Shown: positions 46,900-57,239, counted from the first letter of the stretch. The stretch is DNA of 64,000 nt from Verrucomicrobiia bacterium DG1235 (GCA_000155695.1 DS990592.1:2651973-2715972), one strand, 5' to 3'. Numbers and translations are program-made. The notes: a model not told the origin generated them from the sequence alone.

Positions 46900-48351
46900 A
46901 TGACACTTGATATCCCCGTATTATTCGCGGCCGGAGCCACTGACCTGACACCCTTTCTCGTCCTGCTCGCCGGCATCGCCCTCGTTATCATCTCTATCGC
47001 CGCGCTGAGAATTCATCCGTTCGTGGCTCTGATCCTCGCCGCCGCCTTGGTGGGATCCTTGACAAACCTCATCAACGGCTCCGGCGGAAACCCTATCACC
47101 ACTGCGATTAGCGACACCATGAAGCAGCTGGGCAATACGGCCGGCGGCATCGCGTGGATTATCGCCCTCGCCGCCATTATTGGACTTTGCCTCATGGAAA
47201 GCGGAGCAGCAGACCGCATTGTGCGCGGCATGATTCGCGCCTTCGGCGAAAAGCGGGCCGGCTATGCGATGCTCGCCTCCTCTTTCTTCCTCTCAATCCC
47301 CGTTTTCTTTGACACTGTATTCTACCTCATGGTCCCACTGGCTCAGGCCCTCGCGTTCCGCTTGGGGAAAAACTACGTCTATTTTATAGTAGCAGTCTGC
47401 ATGGGCGGAGCGATTACCCACAGCCTTGTCCCCCCAACACCGGGTCCGCTCATCGTCGTTGAAGCGCTGGGCATCAACCTCGGATTCACCATCATTGGCG
47501 GCATCGCGCTCGGCCTGATTCCCGCCTTCGTCGGCTTGAAGTGCGGAGGCATTCTCGACAGCCGACTCAACATCCCTCTGCGCGAGGGCGGTATGGTCAA
47601 GATCAAGGACCTCGAGGAGATCGTCGGAAAGGACGACTCCGAACTCCCAAGCTTTTTCGTCTCATCGCTTCCAGTCGCGCTACCTGTTCTGCTCATCGCT
47701 CTGGCCTCGGTCGTACAAGAGTTCTCGTCGCCGGACGCGATCGGCCCGCTCTACAGTATTATAGAAGTGTTCGGCCAAAAGCATGTCGCCATGTTTCTCG
47801 GGGCACTCATCGCCATCACTCTCATGGCTCGACAAAAGAAGCTCGACAAAACCGCCCTCTGGAAAGCCCTCGAAAGCCCGCTCGGAACTGCGGGGACCAT
47901 CATTCTCATCACTGCGGCGGGCGGCGCCTTTGGCGGCATGATCCGCCAATCGGGCATCGGCGACACAATTACCACGCTGACTCAAGGCACAGGCTTCTCT
48001 TTCATTCTGCTAGCCTGGATCGTCGCCGCAGTTATGAAGGTCGCCCAGGGCTCGTCGACCACATCGATGATCACCACATCGGGAATCATGGCAGGTATAC
48101 TTGCTACGATCTCCGCAAGCGGAGCCACTCTCGGCTACGATCCCTTCTACCTTTTTGCCGCAATCGCCTTTGGAGCCATGTTCGGATCATGGATGAACGA
48201 CAGCGGATTCTGGATCGTGTGCAAGATGACTGGCTTCACCGAGGCCGAAACCCTCAAAACTTGGACCCTTTCTGTCAGCATCATCTCGCTGGTGGGAATT
48301 GTGCAGCTCCTGATTGTTTCCGCGCTCTTCCCGTTCCCTTTCGGAAAATAG
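46900..48351 (+). CDS. GntP-family permease (gluconate or similar sugar-acid:H+ symporter)
   Basis: A 483-residue protein with about 12-14 hydrophobic helices. It matches the GntP family in HPFVALILAAALVGSL, the conserved VPPTPGPLIVVEALG motif, GGAFGGMIRQSGIGD, KVAQGSSTTSMITT and AIAFGAMFGSWMNDSGFWIV. Members import gluconate, D-glycerate, fructuronate and related acids with protons. No kinase or dehydrogenase for such a substrate lies nearby, so the substrate is open. It is divergent from rpsL and 267 bases before the ATP-grasp cassette, with which it may or may not share control. Confidence 0.88.
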   Translation: MTLDIPVLFAAGATDLTPFLVLLAGIALVIISIAALRIHPFVALILAAALVGSLTNLINGSGGNPITTAISDTMKQLGNTAGGIAWIIALAAIIGLCLMESGAADRIVRGMIRAFGEKRAGYAMLASSFFLSIPVFFDTVFYLMVPLAQALAFRLGKNYVYFIVAVCMGGAITHSLVPPTPGPLIVVEALGINLGFTIIGGIALGLIPAFVGLKCGGILDSRLNIPLREGGMVKIKDLEEIVGKDDSELPSFFVSSLPVALPVLLIALASVVQEFSSPDAIGPLYSIIEVFGQKHVAMFLGALIAITLMARQKKLDKTALWKALESPLGTAGTIILITAAGGAFGGMIRQSGIGDTITTLTQGTGFSFILLAWIVAAVMKVAQGSSTTSMITTSGIMAGILATISASGATLGYDPFYLFAAIAFGAMFGSWMNDSGFWIVCKMTGFTEAETLKTWTLSVSIISLVGIVQLLIVSALFPFPFGK

Positions 48352-48464
48352 TCAGCTCGGCGAGCAAAAGAGCGCTAATCTCCTTCGTTCCAGCGCCTTA
48401 TTGATTTGCTTAATAGGCCGGTTCGGCAGAAGGATATCGCGACCCGACAAGGCGCGCTTTGATT

Positions 48465-48480
48465 CGATCAACTTTGATCG
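48465..48480. promoter_or_regulatory. Perfect palindrome CGATCAA-CT-TTGATCG upstream of the ATP-grasp cassette
   Basis: Seven-base arms with a two-base centre, 139 bases before the start of the cassette and 114 after the permease stop. An overlapping TTGAT-TCG-ATCAA repeat lies beside it. It has no T run; an operator is the simplest reading. Confidence 0.4.
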
Positions 48481-48618
48481 TAGGCAACACGTTTTCCCAT
48501 GCAAACGAAGTCTACCTCTCTTTGTGGCACAGTCGGTGCTATCGATAGTCTTTTTCACGAGGACGCGTTTTCCATGGAATCAAATTCATCACGCGCCCCC
48601 TAGCTTTGTTTCCTTCCT

Positions 48619-50058
48619 ATGCAGATCAAATACGACACGGGCCCCTTCTACGACGAAGCTTTCGACAAGCAGGGAACTCCTCGTCCGCACTATCAGAACT
48701 TCATCGAACGCTTGGACGAACTGACAGAGGCGGAATTCAACCGAAAAAGAGAAGCGATCGACCTCTCGTTCCTCCAGCAGGGAATCACTTTCACCGTGTA
48801 CGGGAATCAGGAAAGCACCGAGCGCATTTTCCCCTTCGATATGATCCCGCGCATCATCCCCAAGACCGAGTGGGATCACCTCGCGCTCGGATTGGAGCAG
48901 CGCCTCAAAGCTCTGAATCTCTTCCTCAACGACGTCTATCACGAGCAAAAGATCATTAAGGACGGAGTCGTGCCCGCGGAGGTGCTCAATTCCTCCAAGC
49001 ACTTCCGCAAGGAAATCATGGGCCTAGACGTCCCGCGTGACATTTACATACACATTTGCGGGACTGACCTGATCCGGGACGACGACGGACAGTACCTCGT
49101 GCTCGAAGACAATGGTCGCTGTCCGTCAGGCGTGTCCTACATGATCGAAAATCGCCAGGCGATGAAGCGAGCTTTCCCCCGCTTTTTCCCCAAGGCCGGG
49201 GTAAGAGCCGTCCTAGACTATCCCGAGAAACTCCTTTCCGCCCTCCAGTACATCGCGCCAAACGGCAAGCGAAACCCAACCGTTGCCGTGCTCACCCCCG
49301 GCGTCTACAACTCCGCCTACTTCGAGCACTGCTTCCTCGCCCGTCAGATGGGCGTAGAAATCGTGGAGGGGCGCGACCTCATGGTCGATAGCGACGACTG
49401 CGTCTACATGCGCACCACCGAGGGCCTCAAGCAGGTCGACGTACTCTACCGGCGCATCGACGACGATTTCATCGACCCTGAGGTATTCCGCAAAGACTCG
49501 CTTCTCGGCGTCCCCGGACTCGTGCGAGCCTACAAAAAAGGAAACCTCGGCCTCGCGAACGCTCTCGGCACCGGAGTCGCAGACGACAAGGTCATGTACT
49601 GCTTCGTGCCGGATATGATCAAGTACTACCTCGGCGAAGACGCCATCCTTCCAAACGTCGAAACCTGGCTACCCTACCGCAAGGCGGACCTCGACTACGT
49701 TTTGGAAAACGCCGACAAGCTCGTCATCAAGGCGGCCAACGAAGCCGGCGGCTACGGCATGCTCATCGGTCCGCACGCCACCAAAAAGGAAGTCGAGGAA
49801 TTCAAGGCCAAGGTGAAAGCAGCGCCACGGGAATTCATCGCCCAAACGCCAATCTCTCTATCCCGTCACCCGACTTATTGCGACGAAGGCTTTGGCGGCC
49901 GACACATCGACCTGCGACCCTACATCATTTGCGGCGAGAAGACCCGTATCATTCCCGGCGGCCTTACCAGAGTCGCCCTCAAGAAAGGTTCGCTCGTGGT
50001 CAACTCCTCGCAAGGCGGCGGCAGCAAAGACACTTGGGTACTCAATGCCGACAGCTAA
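48619..50058 (+). CDS. Circularly permuted ATP-grasp protein (type 2, DUF404/DUF407)
   Basis: A 479-residue protein of the circularly permuted ATP-grasp family (COG2308). Recognisable blocks are [15 protein letters not shown] near the start, [70 protein letters not shown], the [24 protein letters not shown] stretch, and [18 protein letters not shown] with a nucleotide-binding lysine and glycine-rich loop. [14 protein letters not shown], then [32 protein letters not shown] end the protein. ATP-grasp enzymes join a carboxylate to an amine through an acyl-phosphate, so an amide or peptide ligase is expected; the substrate is unknown. It opens the five-gene cassette and precedes the alpha-E gene by 53 bases. 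Confidence 0.9.
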   Translation: MQIKYDTGPFYDEAFDKQGTPRPHYQNFIERLDELTEAEFNRKREAIDLSFLQQGITFTVYGNQESTERIFPFDMIPRIIPKTEWDHLALGLEQRLKALNLFLNDVYHEQKIIKDGVVPAEVLNSSKHFRKEIMGLDVPRDIYIHICGTDLIRDDDGQYLVLEDNGRCPSGVSYMIENRQAMKRAFPRFFPKAGVRAVLDYPEKLLSALQYIAPNGKRNPTVAVLTPGVYNSAYFEHCFLARQMGVEIVEGRDLMVDSDDCVYMRTTEGLKQVDVLYRRIDDDFIDPEVFRKDSLLGVPGLVRAYKKGNLGLANALGTGVADDKVMYCFVPDMIKYYLGEDAILPNVETWLPYRKADLDYVLENADKLVIKAANEAGGYGMLIGPHATKKEVEEFKAKVKAAPREFIAQTPISLSRHPTYCDEGFGGRHIDLRPYIICGEKTRIIPGGLTRVALKKGSLVVNSSQGGGSKDTWVLNADS

Positions 50059-50111
50059 GCAGCCTCCGAACCACTCCACTCTCAGTCACAAGCCCTAAGC
50101 CGAAAAACACC

Positions 50112-51122
50112 ATGCTTTGCCGCGTCGCAGACTCACTCTTCTGGATGGCCCGCTATATCGAGCGAGCCGAAAACACCGTACGCCTCGTAGACGTCACCCT
50201 CCAAACTCTGCTTGAATCCGAGCACTCAAACGATGAGGTACACTACGCCCACTGGAAGCCCATCCTCTCCAGCCTGGGAGACCTCGCCCTCTTCGAGACG
50301 CTCTACAGCGAGAAATCGAACACCGAAATTCCAGAGTTCCTCATTTTCAACAGGGAGAATCCCAGCTCGGTTATAAGCTGCATATCGGCTGCGCGGGAAA
50401 ACGCCCGCATGATCCGCGACCAGATTTCCTCCGAAATGTGGGAGGTCATCAATCGCACCTACCTCTGGCTCAAAAAGCAGGACCCCGAAGCCGTCTGCCA
50501 AGAGGCCGACTACTCCTTCTTCCAACACATCAAGGAATTCTCCCAGCTCTTCCAAGGACTCGTCGATACCACTTTTCCGCACCAAATCGGCTTCGAATTC
50601 GTCAAAATCGGGGCCAACATCGAACGAGCGGACAAAACCTGCCGCATCCTCGACGCCAAGCACTACATGCTTCAGCAAACAGAGGTCAAAGACGACGCCC
50701 TCGACAACGCCCAATGGACCGCCATCCTGCGCGGCTGCAGCGCCCACGAGGCCTACCGACGCGTTTTCGTGGCCGATATCGAAGGCGACAACGTTCGCGA
50801 ATTTCTCCTGCGCTCGCGCGACTTTCCGCGCTCGGTGCTCTACTGCCTCACGCGCGTTCAACTCGCCATGCACGCCATCTCGAAATGTCCGACATCCCAC
50901 TTCTCCAACGAAGCGGAGCGACGACTCGGTCAGCTCATAGCCAAGCTCAACTACGCCAACCCAAGCGATCTAAACGGTAAAGAAGTCGGCAAGCTCATTG
51001 AATCAATCGAAGAGGACCTTGGCGAAATCGCGGTCGAAATCAGCAAACGCTACATGTTCTCGGAGATCGTCGATCCCGCGGAAGAAGCCGACCAGACTCA
51101 AACCTCCACCGCTTCGGCGTAA
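50112..51122 (+). CDS. Alpha-E domain protein
   Basis: A 336-residue all-helical protein from ATG 50112; the open frame begins further upstream, inside the ATP-grasp gene. The hallmark SLFWMARYIERAENTVRLVDVTL of the alpha-E (DUF403) family lies at the N-terminus, and NIERADKTCRILDAKHY repeats a related pattern in the middle. The last helices have QLIAKLNYA and EEDLGEIAVEISKRYMF. The domain always accompanies circularly permuted ATP-grasp proteins and is thought to be their partner or substrate-holding subunit; no activity is proven. It lies between the ligase and transglutaminase genes. Confidence 0.9.
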   Translation: MLCRVADSLFWMARYIERAENTVRLVDVTLQTLLESEHSNDEVHYAHWKPILSSLGDLALFETLYSEKSNTEIPEFLIFNRENPSSVISCISAARENARMIRDQISSEMWEVINRTYLWLKKQDPEAVCQEADYSFFQHIKEFSQLFQGLVDTTFPHQIGFEFVKIGANIERADKTCRILDAKHYMLQQTEVKDDALDNAQWTAILRGCSAHEAYRRVFVADIEGDNVREFLLRSRDFPRSVLYCLTRVQLAMHAISKCPTSHFSNEAERRLGQLIAKLNYANPSDLNGKEVGKLIESIEEDLGEIAVEISKRYMFSEIVDPAEEADQTQTSTASA

Positions 51123-51169
51123 AACCCGGGCAACTACACCCGAGTCACTTAGACCTTCAATCCTTCACC

Positions 51170-54100
51170 ATGGCCATCCGAGTCGCCCTCAATCACAGAA
51201 CCTTCTACAACTATGACCGACTCGCCACACTCGGTCCTCAAGTCGTACGCCTGCGTCCCGCTCCACACTGCCGATCACGCATTGTAAGCTATTCGCTCAA
51301 AGTCACCCCTGCTGACACCTTCGTAAACTGGCAGCAAGATCCGCAAAGCAACTACGTCGCCCGCTTGATGCTGCAAGCCCCGACTAGAAGCTTCGGGCTC
51401 GAGGTCGATCTCGTCGTCGACCTCGCCCCCATCAACCCTTTCGATTTCTTCCTCGAGGAAAGCGCCACTTCCTACCCTTTCGAATACAGCACAATTCTCA
51501 AAAGAGAGCTCCGCCCCTATTTCGCGAAGCTACCCATGAGAGGCAGGTTCAAGGAGCTAGTCGAATCCATCGATCGAACTAAAGTCGATACCAACGACTT
51601 CGTCGCCCATATAAACCAAAAAGTAAACTCCCTCCTCGAGTACACGCTCAGGATGGACCCCGGCATCTTCACGCCGGAAAAGACACTGCGTGAAGGCAAA
51701 GGAAGCTGTCGCGACTTCGCGTGGCTTCTCGTCCACCTTTTTCGTCGGCTAGGTATCGCTGCTCGATTTGTATCCGGATACTCAATACAACTTAAGCCAG
51801 ACCAAAAACCAGTCAACCCGGACGATCCCGGAGGCGTAAGCGAAGACGTTTGCGACCTGCACGCCTGGTGCGAGGTCTACCTGCCCGGCGCAGGTTGGGT
51901 CGGCCTAGACGCGACAAGCGGACTTTTCTGCGGCGAAGGGCATATCCCGCTCGCTACCTCAGCCGACGCCAAAGGCGCCTCGCCCATCGAAGGAGGCATC
52001 ACGGCCTGCAAGACTGAGTTCGACGTATCCATGTCAGTCACTCGCATCCACGAAGATCCGCGAGTCACCAAGCCCTACACCAGCGCTCAATGGAGCTCGA
52101 TTCTCTCCCTCGGCGACATCGTCGACAAACGGCTCGAAGAGGGAGACGTCCGTCTCAGCATGGGAGGCGAACCAACCTTCGTTTCCACCAAAGACCAGGA
52201 AGGCGAAGAGTGGAATACCGGAGCAGTTGGCCCTACTAAGAAACCCCTTTCCGACAAGCTCATCCGTCGCCTTCGCAAGAAATTTGGCCCCCAAGGCATG
52301 CTCCATTACGGACAAGGCAAGTGGTACCCAGGCGAACCCCTCCCGCGCTGGGCCATCGGGCTCTATTGGCGAAAAGACGGTCAACCTCTTTGGGAGAAGG
52401 AAGAGCTCATCGGCGACGAGTCCAAAGACTATGGATACACTCATGAAGACGCCAGAGAGCTCGTCGAAGAGCTAACCCGCCAGCTGCGCGTCGACAAGGT
52501 CTACATCAATCCCGCCTACGAAGACCCAGTCCAGTTTTCCCTCAAAGAGCGAAACCTTCCAGTCAACATCAACCCGCTGGACAACGACCTCGACGACCCT
52601 CAGGAACGCGAGAATCTCCTAAACATATTCCAGCGAGGCCTGAACACGCCCGTTGGCTACGTACTCCCCTTGCAGCGAGGATACGACAAAGACGGCCCCG
52701 CATGGCACAGCGGCATTTGGATGCTGCGCGGCAAGCAGATGTTTCTCACTCCTGGCGACTCCCCCCTCGGGCTTCGACTCCCTCTCGACCGATTGCCTTG
52801 GGTACGAGAAGAGGACTATCCATACGTCCACCCGGCAGACCCTTCCGCTCGGTACCCGAATCTTCCGTCGCGCAGATCACTCATCGTCCCCCAACGCCGA
52901 GAAGACGACAACGCAGCGCGCACACTCGCCAAAGCTGCGGAAGAAGAACAAAAAGCTGCAGAGTCCTTCGAAGAAGAGCTTCGCAAATTACCGCAAAACC
53001 AAGTTCCCGACGAGGGCCAGTCCGCTCCATGGGTAATTCGTACCGCTCTCTGCGTCGAATGCAGAAAAGGAAGACTCTACGTCTTCATGCCGCCGACAGA
53101 GAAGATAGAGGACTATATCGACCTAGTCGCCGCCATCGAGCACGCCGCCTCCGTAGTTAAAAAACCAGTACTGATAGAAGGCTACACGCCTCCTCACGAT
53201 CCACGGGTCGAATACATGAAGATCACCCCCGACCCCGGGGTCATGGAAGTCAATATCCACCCTTCCTACGCATGGAAGGAACTCGTCAGCAAAACGGAGA
53301 TTCTCTACGAAGAGGCCCGTCAGCTCGAGTTGGGTACGGACAAATTCCAACTCGACGGACGCCACACCGGAACGGGTGGTGGCAACCACATCGTAGTCGG
53401 AGGATCGACCCCTGCGGACTCGCCCTTCCTGCGGCGCCCCGATGTCCTGAAATCGCTCATCGGCTTCTGGATGAACCACCCATCTCTGAGCTACCTGTTC
53501 AGCGGCCTCTTTATCGGCCCCACTTCACAAGCTCCCCGCGTCGACGAAGGTCGACCCGACGCTGCCTACGAGATGGAGATCGCTTTCAAGCAAATCCCTC
53601 GCGCGAGCGAACCAAACATCCCACCCTGGCTCGTTGACCGCGTTTTCCGGCACCTCCTCACCGACCTGACGGGAAACACCCACCGAGCAGAATTCTGTAT
53701 CGACAAAATGTTCTCGCCCGACAGCGCCACAGGGCGACTCGGCCTCGTCGAATTCCGAGGATTCGAAATGCCTCCACACGCCCAAATGAGCCTTGCCCAG
53801 CAATTGCTCCTGCGCGCCCTCATCGTCCATTTCTGGGAAACGCCCTATGAGCAACCCATCACGCGCTGGCTCACCAGCCTGCACGATCGCTTCATGCTTC
53901 CTCACTTTGTAAAGGAGGATTTCAAGCAAGTCCTTCAAACCCTGCACGCCGCGAAACTACCCGTGCAGGAAAGCTGGTTCACCACCCATTTCGAATTCCG
54001 TTTCGCCATCATCGGCTCCGCCGTATTCGACAACGTATCCATCGAACTCAGACAAGGCATCGAACCGTGGCTCGTCCTCGGCGAAGAAGCCGGCGGAGGC

Positions 54101-54541
54101 GGCACCGCCCGCTACGTCGATTCGTCAATCGAACGCATGCAAGTAAAGGTTTCGGGGATCGATCCGGAGCGCTATGCCCTTTCCGTCAACAAGATCGAAA
54201 TCCCCCTAACGCCGACCAATACTCCAGGCTCCTACGTGGCCGGAGTACGCTACCGAGCCTGGCAGCCGCCCAGCTGCCTGCATCCGACCATTCCCGTCCA
54301 CGCTCCACTCGTTTTCGATATCGTAGACCGCTATCATTCACGGGCAATCGGCGGCTGCACCTACTTTGTCAGCCACCCGGGAGGCCGCGGCCACGAACGC
54401 TTTCCAGTCAACGCTCTGGAAGCGGAAACGCGGCGAGCCGAACGATTTCACCCATTCGGACACACCACAGGACCCATCCAGATTCGCAACATCCCTGCCA
54501 GCTCGGAAATGCCAGTGACCTTAGATCTGAGAAGAATCTGA
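51170..54541 (+). CDS. Transglutaminase-like protease fused to a DUF2126 domain
   Basis: A 1123-residue cytoplasmic protein. Residues 1-90 are the bacterial transglutaminase N-terminal beta domain (IRVALNHRTFYNYDRLATLGPQVVRLRP-type). The papain-like core follows, with catalytic Cys180 (GKGSCRDFAWLL), His231 (DLHAWCEVYLPG) and Asp247 (GLDATSG). From about residue 310 to the end runs the DUF2126 region, with LSMGGEPTFVS, GKWYPGEPLPRWAIGLYW, LDGRHTGTGGGNHIVVGG, GPTSQAPRVDEGRPDAAYEMEIA and GLVEFRGFEMPPHAQM. The paired His and EFR-type motifs recall GCS2-like amide ligases, a resemblance and not proof. Such fusions would combine making and cutting, or crosslinking, amide bonds. Centre of the cassette. 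Confidence 0.9.
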   Translation: MAIRVALNHRTFYNYDRLATLGPQVVRLRPAPHCRSRIVSYSLKVTPADTFVNWQQDPQSNYVARLMLQAPTRSFGLEVDLVVDLAPINPFDFFLEESATSYPFEYSTILKRELRPYFAKLPMRGRFKELVESIDRTKVDTNDFVAHINQKVNSLLEYTLRMDPGIFTPEKTLREGKGSCRDFAWLLVHLFRRLGIAARFVSGYSIQLKPDQKPVNPDDPGGVSEDVCDLHAWCEVYLPGAGWVGLDATSGLFCGEGHIPLATSADAKGASPIEGGITACKTEFDVSMSVTRIHEDPRVTKPYTSAQWSSILSLGDIVDKRLEEGDVRLSMGGEPTFVSTKDQEGEEWNTGAVGPTKKPLSDKLIRRLRKKFGPQGMLHYGQGKWYPGEPLPRWAIGLYWRKDGQPLWEKEELIGDESKDYGYTHEDARELVEELTRQLRVDKVYINPAYEDPVQFSLKERNLPVNINPLDNDLDDPQERENLLNIFQRGLNTPVGYVLPLQRGYDKDGPAWHSGIWMLRGKQMFLTPGDSPLGLRLPLDRLPWVREEDYPYVHPADPSARYPNLPSRRSLIVPQRREDDNAARTLAKAAEEEQKAAESFEEELRKLPQNQVPDEGQSAPWVIRTALCVECRKGRLYVFMPPTEKIEDYIDLVAAIEHAASVVKKPVLIEGYTPPHDPRVEYMKITPDPGVMEVNIHPSYAWKELVSKTEILYEEARQLELGTDKFQLDGRHTGTGGGNHIVVGGSTPADSPFLRRPDVLKSLIGFWMNHPSLSYLFSGLFIGPTSQAPRVDEGRPDAAYEMEIAFKQIPRASEPNIPPWLVDRVFRHLLTDLTGNTHRAEFCIDKMFSPDSATGRLGLVEFRGFEMPPHAQMSLAQQLLLRALIVHFWETPYEQPITRWLTSLHDRFMLPHFVKEDFKQVLQTLHAAKLPVQESWFTTHFEFRFAIIGSAVFDNVSIELRQGIEPWLVLGEEAGGGGTARYVDSSIERMQVKVSGIDPERYALSVNKIEIPLTPTNTPGSYVAGVRYRAWQPPSCLHPTIPVHAPLVFDIVDRYHSRAIGGCTYFVSHPGGRGHERFPVNALEAETRRAERFHPFGHTTGPIQIRNIPASSEMPVTLDLRRI

Positions 54542-54671
54542 CCCATCAGAGCACGGGCCCACGCACCGAACGCGCCAGCGTCAGCAGTTTTACAGATTCC
54601 ACACGCTTGCACTTAGCCTTTTGACCCGTACTGAGTCTGTCATAAACACGCCCAAACAGACTACACAGACG

Positions 54672-57230
54672 ATGACTCAAGCTGGCCCCACTAACCTGCT
54701 CAACAACTGGATGGGCGGCTATGAGCCGAAGAGCGGGTCCTACGACGAGCTAGTCGACGAAAACGGCAAGCAGCGGCCCCATTGGAAATCGACTTCCGAA
54801 CACCTCGGAAGTCTCGATCAAACCCGTTGGCTTCGCCGCGAGCAGCAGCTTAATCGGCTCATAAACGACAACGGCATCACCTATAACGTCTACGACGAGA
54901 CCGCGTCAAAAACCCGTCCCTGGTCCGTCGATATGGTGCCGCTCGCCATCTCCCAAAAGGAGATGACCTCCCTAGAGGCCTCCCTCAGTCAAAGAGCTCA
55001 CCTACTGAATTTGATTCTCGGCGATGTCTACGGACGCCAGACCATGCTGCAAAGCAGCAAGATGCATCCGTATCTAGTATTCTCAAACCCCTCTTTTCTC
55101 CGCCCCTGCCACGGGTTACTTCCATCAAAACACAGCCACATCCAACTCTACGCAGCGGATTTGGTACGGGCCCCAGATGGGCAATGGAGAGTCGTAGCCG
55201 ACCGAGTCGAAGCCGCCTCCGGCCTCGGCTACGCCCTGGAAAACCGCATGCTCATGTCACGCATCTTCCCCAAGGCAATCTGGCAGGCCAACATCCTATC
55301 GCTTCAGCCCTTTATCCAGAAATTCTGCCAGCACATAGAGTCGATGGCAGCGTCCTCCGCAGAGAGCCCTACCATCGCCCTCCTGACCGCTGGCCCCAAG
55401 AACGAAAGCTACTTCGAGCAATCCTTCCTCGCCCGAAATCTCGGCTACACGCTCGCCGAAGGCGAGGATCTCACTGTCCGCTCCAACCGGCTCTACATGA
55501 AGACGATCAACGGCGTACAGCAAGTTCACGGCCTGCTTCGCCGCGTCGACTCGCCTTGGATCGACCCGCTCGAGCTACGAAACGAATCCCTACTCGGAGT
55601 ACCGGGAATCGTAAACGCGGTTCGCCAACGCAATCTCTCCCTCGTGAACGCGCTCGGATCCGGCTTCGTGGAAGCCCCCGCCTTGCTCGCCTTCTTGCCC
55701 TGGTTCTGCCGGAACTACCTCGGCGAAGGCCTAGAAATGCCATCGATTGGCACTTGGTGGTGCGGACAAAAAGCCGAACGCGACTATGTAATCGAAAACC
55801 TCGAAAAACTGACAATCTCCCCAACCTTCCGAAAGCATAGTCAGCCATCCTACTACGGGCCGAAGCTAAGCAAAACGGAAAAAGAAAACCTCACCAAGCA
55901 AATCCTCCGTTACCCCGAACGCTACTGCGGCCAGGAAATCGTCTCTCAAGCGACGACCCCTAGCTACGAGGACGGCAAGCTCCAGCCACGCAATTTCATC
56001 ATGCGTGTCTTCCTCGTCGCCGACGGAAACGGTTGGAAAATGATGCCCGGCGGACTCGTTCGCCATCCTTCCGGCGACGACTCCATGACCTTCTCCATGC
56101 AACACGGAGGCGAAAGCAAGGACGTTTGGGTCATCCGAGATCCTGCTCTCGAAAGCGGAACGAGAGCCGCAGCTCACATAAATTTAGACAAGCCGATCCA
56201 TCGCAACCACACGGACCTGCCGAGCCGAACCGCGGACAATATGCATTGGCTCGGACGCTATATCGAACGAGCCGAATCTCTCGCTCGCCTGCTGCGAACG
56301 CTCACCAACTTCCTAACCGAAGATATGAGCGGCGAGTCCCAAAGAGCCATCACTCCACTCCTCGATCAAATCCTCCCTACCGGCGAATCGACAGAAAAGC
56401 TCTTCTATCCGGAGACCGAACGCATCGATATCTCCGCCGCAGAACCCTTTCTCATCCGAGCTCTCTTCTCCGAAGAAAATCCAGAAAGCCTTGTAAACAA
56501 TCTCCACTTCGTCGAACGAGCCGGAGCCAAGGTCAAGGAGCGCTTTTCCATCGACACTTGGAAACGAATGCAACGATTCAGGGAGTTGGCCAATTCGTAT
56601 AGCGGTCGAACAATCAGCATTTTCGATGACGAAGTGAGTATTTTCATAGACGACACCCTCGAGAATCTCGCCATCTTCATCGGCAACGCCTACGAAAACA
56701 TGACTCGAAGCCAAGGCTGGAGCTTCATGCAAATCGGACGCCGTATCGAACGAGCGCTCGCCATCTCCTCGCTCCTCCAAACCTCGTACTCGCTGGCTAA
56801 ACCCTACGACGAGCGCCTCGACCTGCAGCTTCTCTACTGGGCCGACTCGAGCATCACCTACCGTCGCCGGTATCTGAATACGATCTCCTCAGAGCGCGTC
56901 ATCGACCTGCTTTGCTTTGACCCGATCAACCCGCGCTCTCTCGTATATCAAATCGAAAAACTACGCAAACTGTTGAGCACCCTTCCTCACGCCACGCTAG
57001 GACCTCGCAATACCATAGACACCCTTTCGCTTCAGCTTTTCAGCCGCATCGGGCTAAGCAGTCCGGAAGCGCTCTTTCCAGCAGACGTGCAGCTACGAAT
57101 GAAAACCGTGCACGAATTTTTCGGTGAAACCACCCAGAACCTGCTCGAACTAGCGACCGCTCTGCAGCGTCACTATTTCGCTCACACCATTCAGTCTGCA
57201 GCCAGCAAGCCCACCGCTTACCTCGGATAA
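54672..57230 (+). CDS. Fusion of a circularly permuted ATP-grasp domain and an alpha-E domain
   Basis: About 852 residues from ATG 54672; a TTG at 54621 is in frame. Residues 1-510 repeat the ATP-grasp layout of the first cassette gene (GITYNVYDETASKTRPWSVD, LLGVPGIVNAVRQRNLSLVNALGSG, MMPGGLVRHPSG). Residues 530-850 are an alpha-E domain opening with RTADNMHWLGRYIERAESLARLL. Two motifs differ from the stand-alone enzyme. The [10 protein letters not shown] segment reads VVADRVEAASG here. The [11 protein letters not shown] loop with its lysine is replaced by ISPTFRKHSQP, without the glycine run. This half may therefore be a non-catalytic partner or use another nucleotide mode. The fusion supports a physical ATP-grasp/alpha-E pair. 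Ten bases separate it from the last gene. Confidence 0.9.
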   Translation: MTQAGPTNLLNNWMGGYEPKSGSYDELVDENGKQRPHWKSTSEHLGSLDQTRWLRREQQLNRLINDNGITYNVYDETASKTRPWSVDMVPLAISQKEMTSLEASLSQRAHLLNLILGDVYGRQTMLQSSKMHPYLVFSNPSFLRPCHGLLPSKHSHIQLYAADLVRAPDGQWRVVADRVEAASGLGYALENRMLMSRIFPKAIWQANILSLQPFIQKFCQHIESMAASSAESPTIALLTAGPKNESYFEQSFLARNLGYTLAEGEDLTVRSNRLYMKTINGVQQVHGLLRRVDSPWIDPLELRNESLLGVPGIVNAVRQRNLSLVNALGSGFVEAPALLAFLPWFCRNYLGEGLEMPSIGTWWCGQKAERDYVIENLEKLTISPTFRKHSQPSYYGPKLSKTEKENLTKQILRYPERYCGQEIVSQATTPSYEDGKLQPRNFIMRVFLVADGNGWKMMPGGLVRHPSGDDSMTFSMQHGGESKDVWVIRDPALESGTRAAAHINLDKPIHRNHTDLPSRTADNMHWLGRYIERAESLARLLRTLTNFLTEDMSGESQRAITPLLDQILPTGESTEKLFYPETERIDISAAEPFLIRALFSEENPESLVNNLHFVERAGAKVKERFSIDTWKRMQRFRELANSYSGRTISIFDDEVSIFIDDTLENLAIFIGNAYENMTRSQGWSFMQIGRRIERALAISSLLQTSYSLAKPYDERLDLQLLYWADSSITYRRRYLNTISSERVIDLLCFDPINPRSLVYQIEKLRKLLSTLPHATLGPRNTIDTLSLQLFSRIGLSSPEALFPADVQLRMKTVHEFFGETTQNLLELATALQRHYFAHTIQSAASKPTAYLG

Positions 57231-57239
57231 AAAACGACT

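Noticed and set aside
48352-48618. Possible tRNA or small RNA between permease and cassette
   Set aside because: No cloverleaf or T-loop sequence could be found; only the palindrome stands out.
49878-50111. N-terminal extension of the alpha-E gene
   Set aside because: It overlaps the end of the ATP-grasp gene and has no family sequence; the ATG at 50112 starts the conserved domain.
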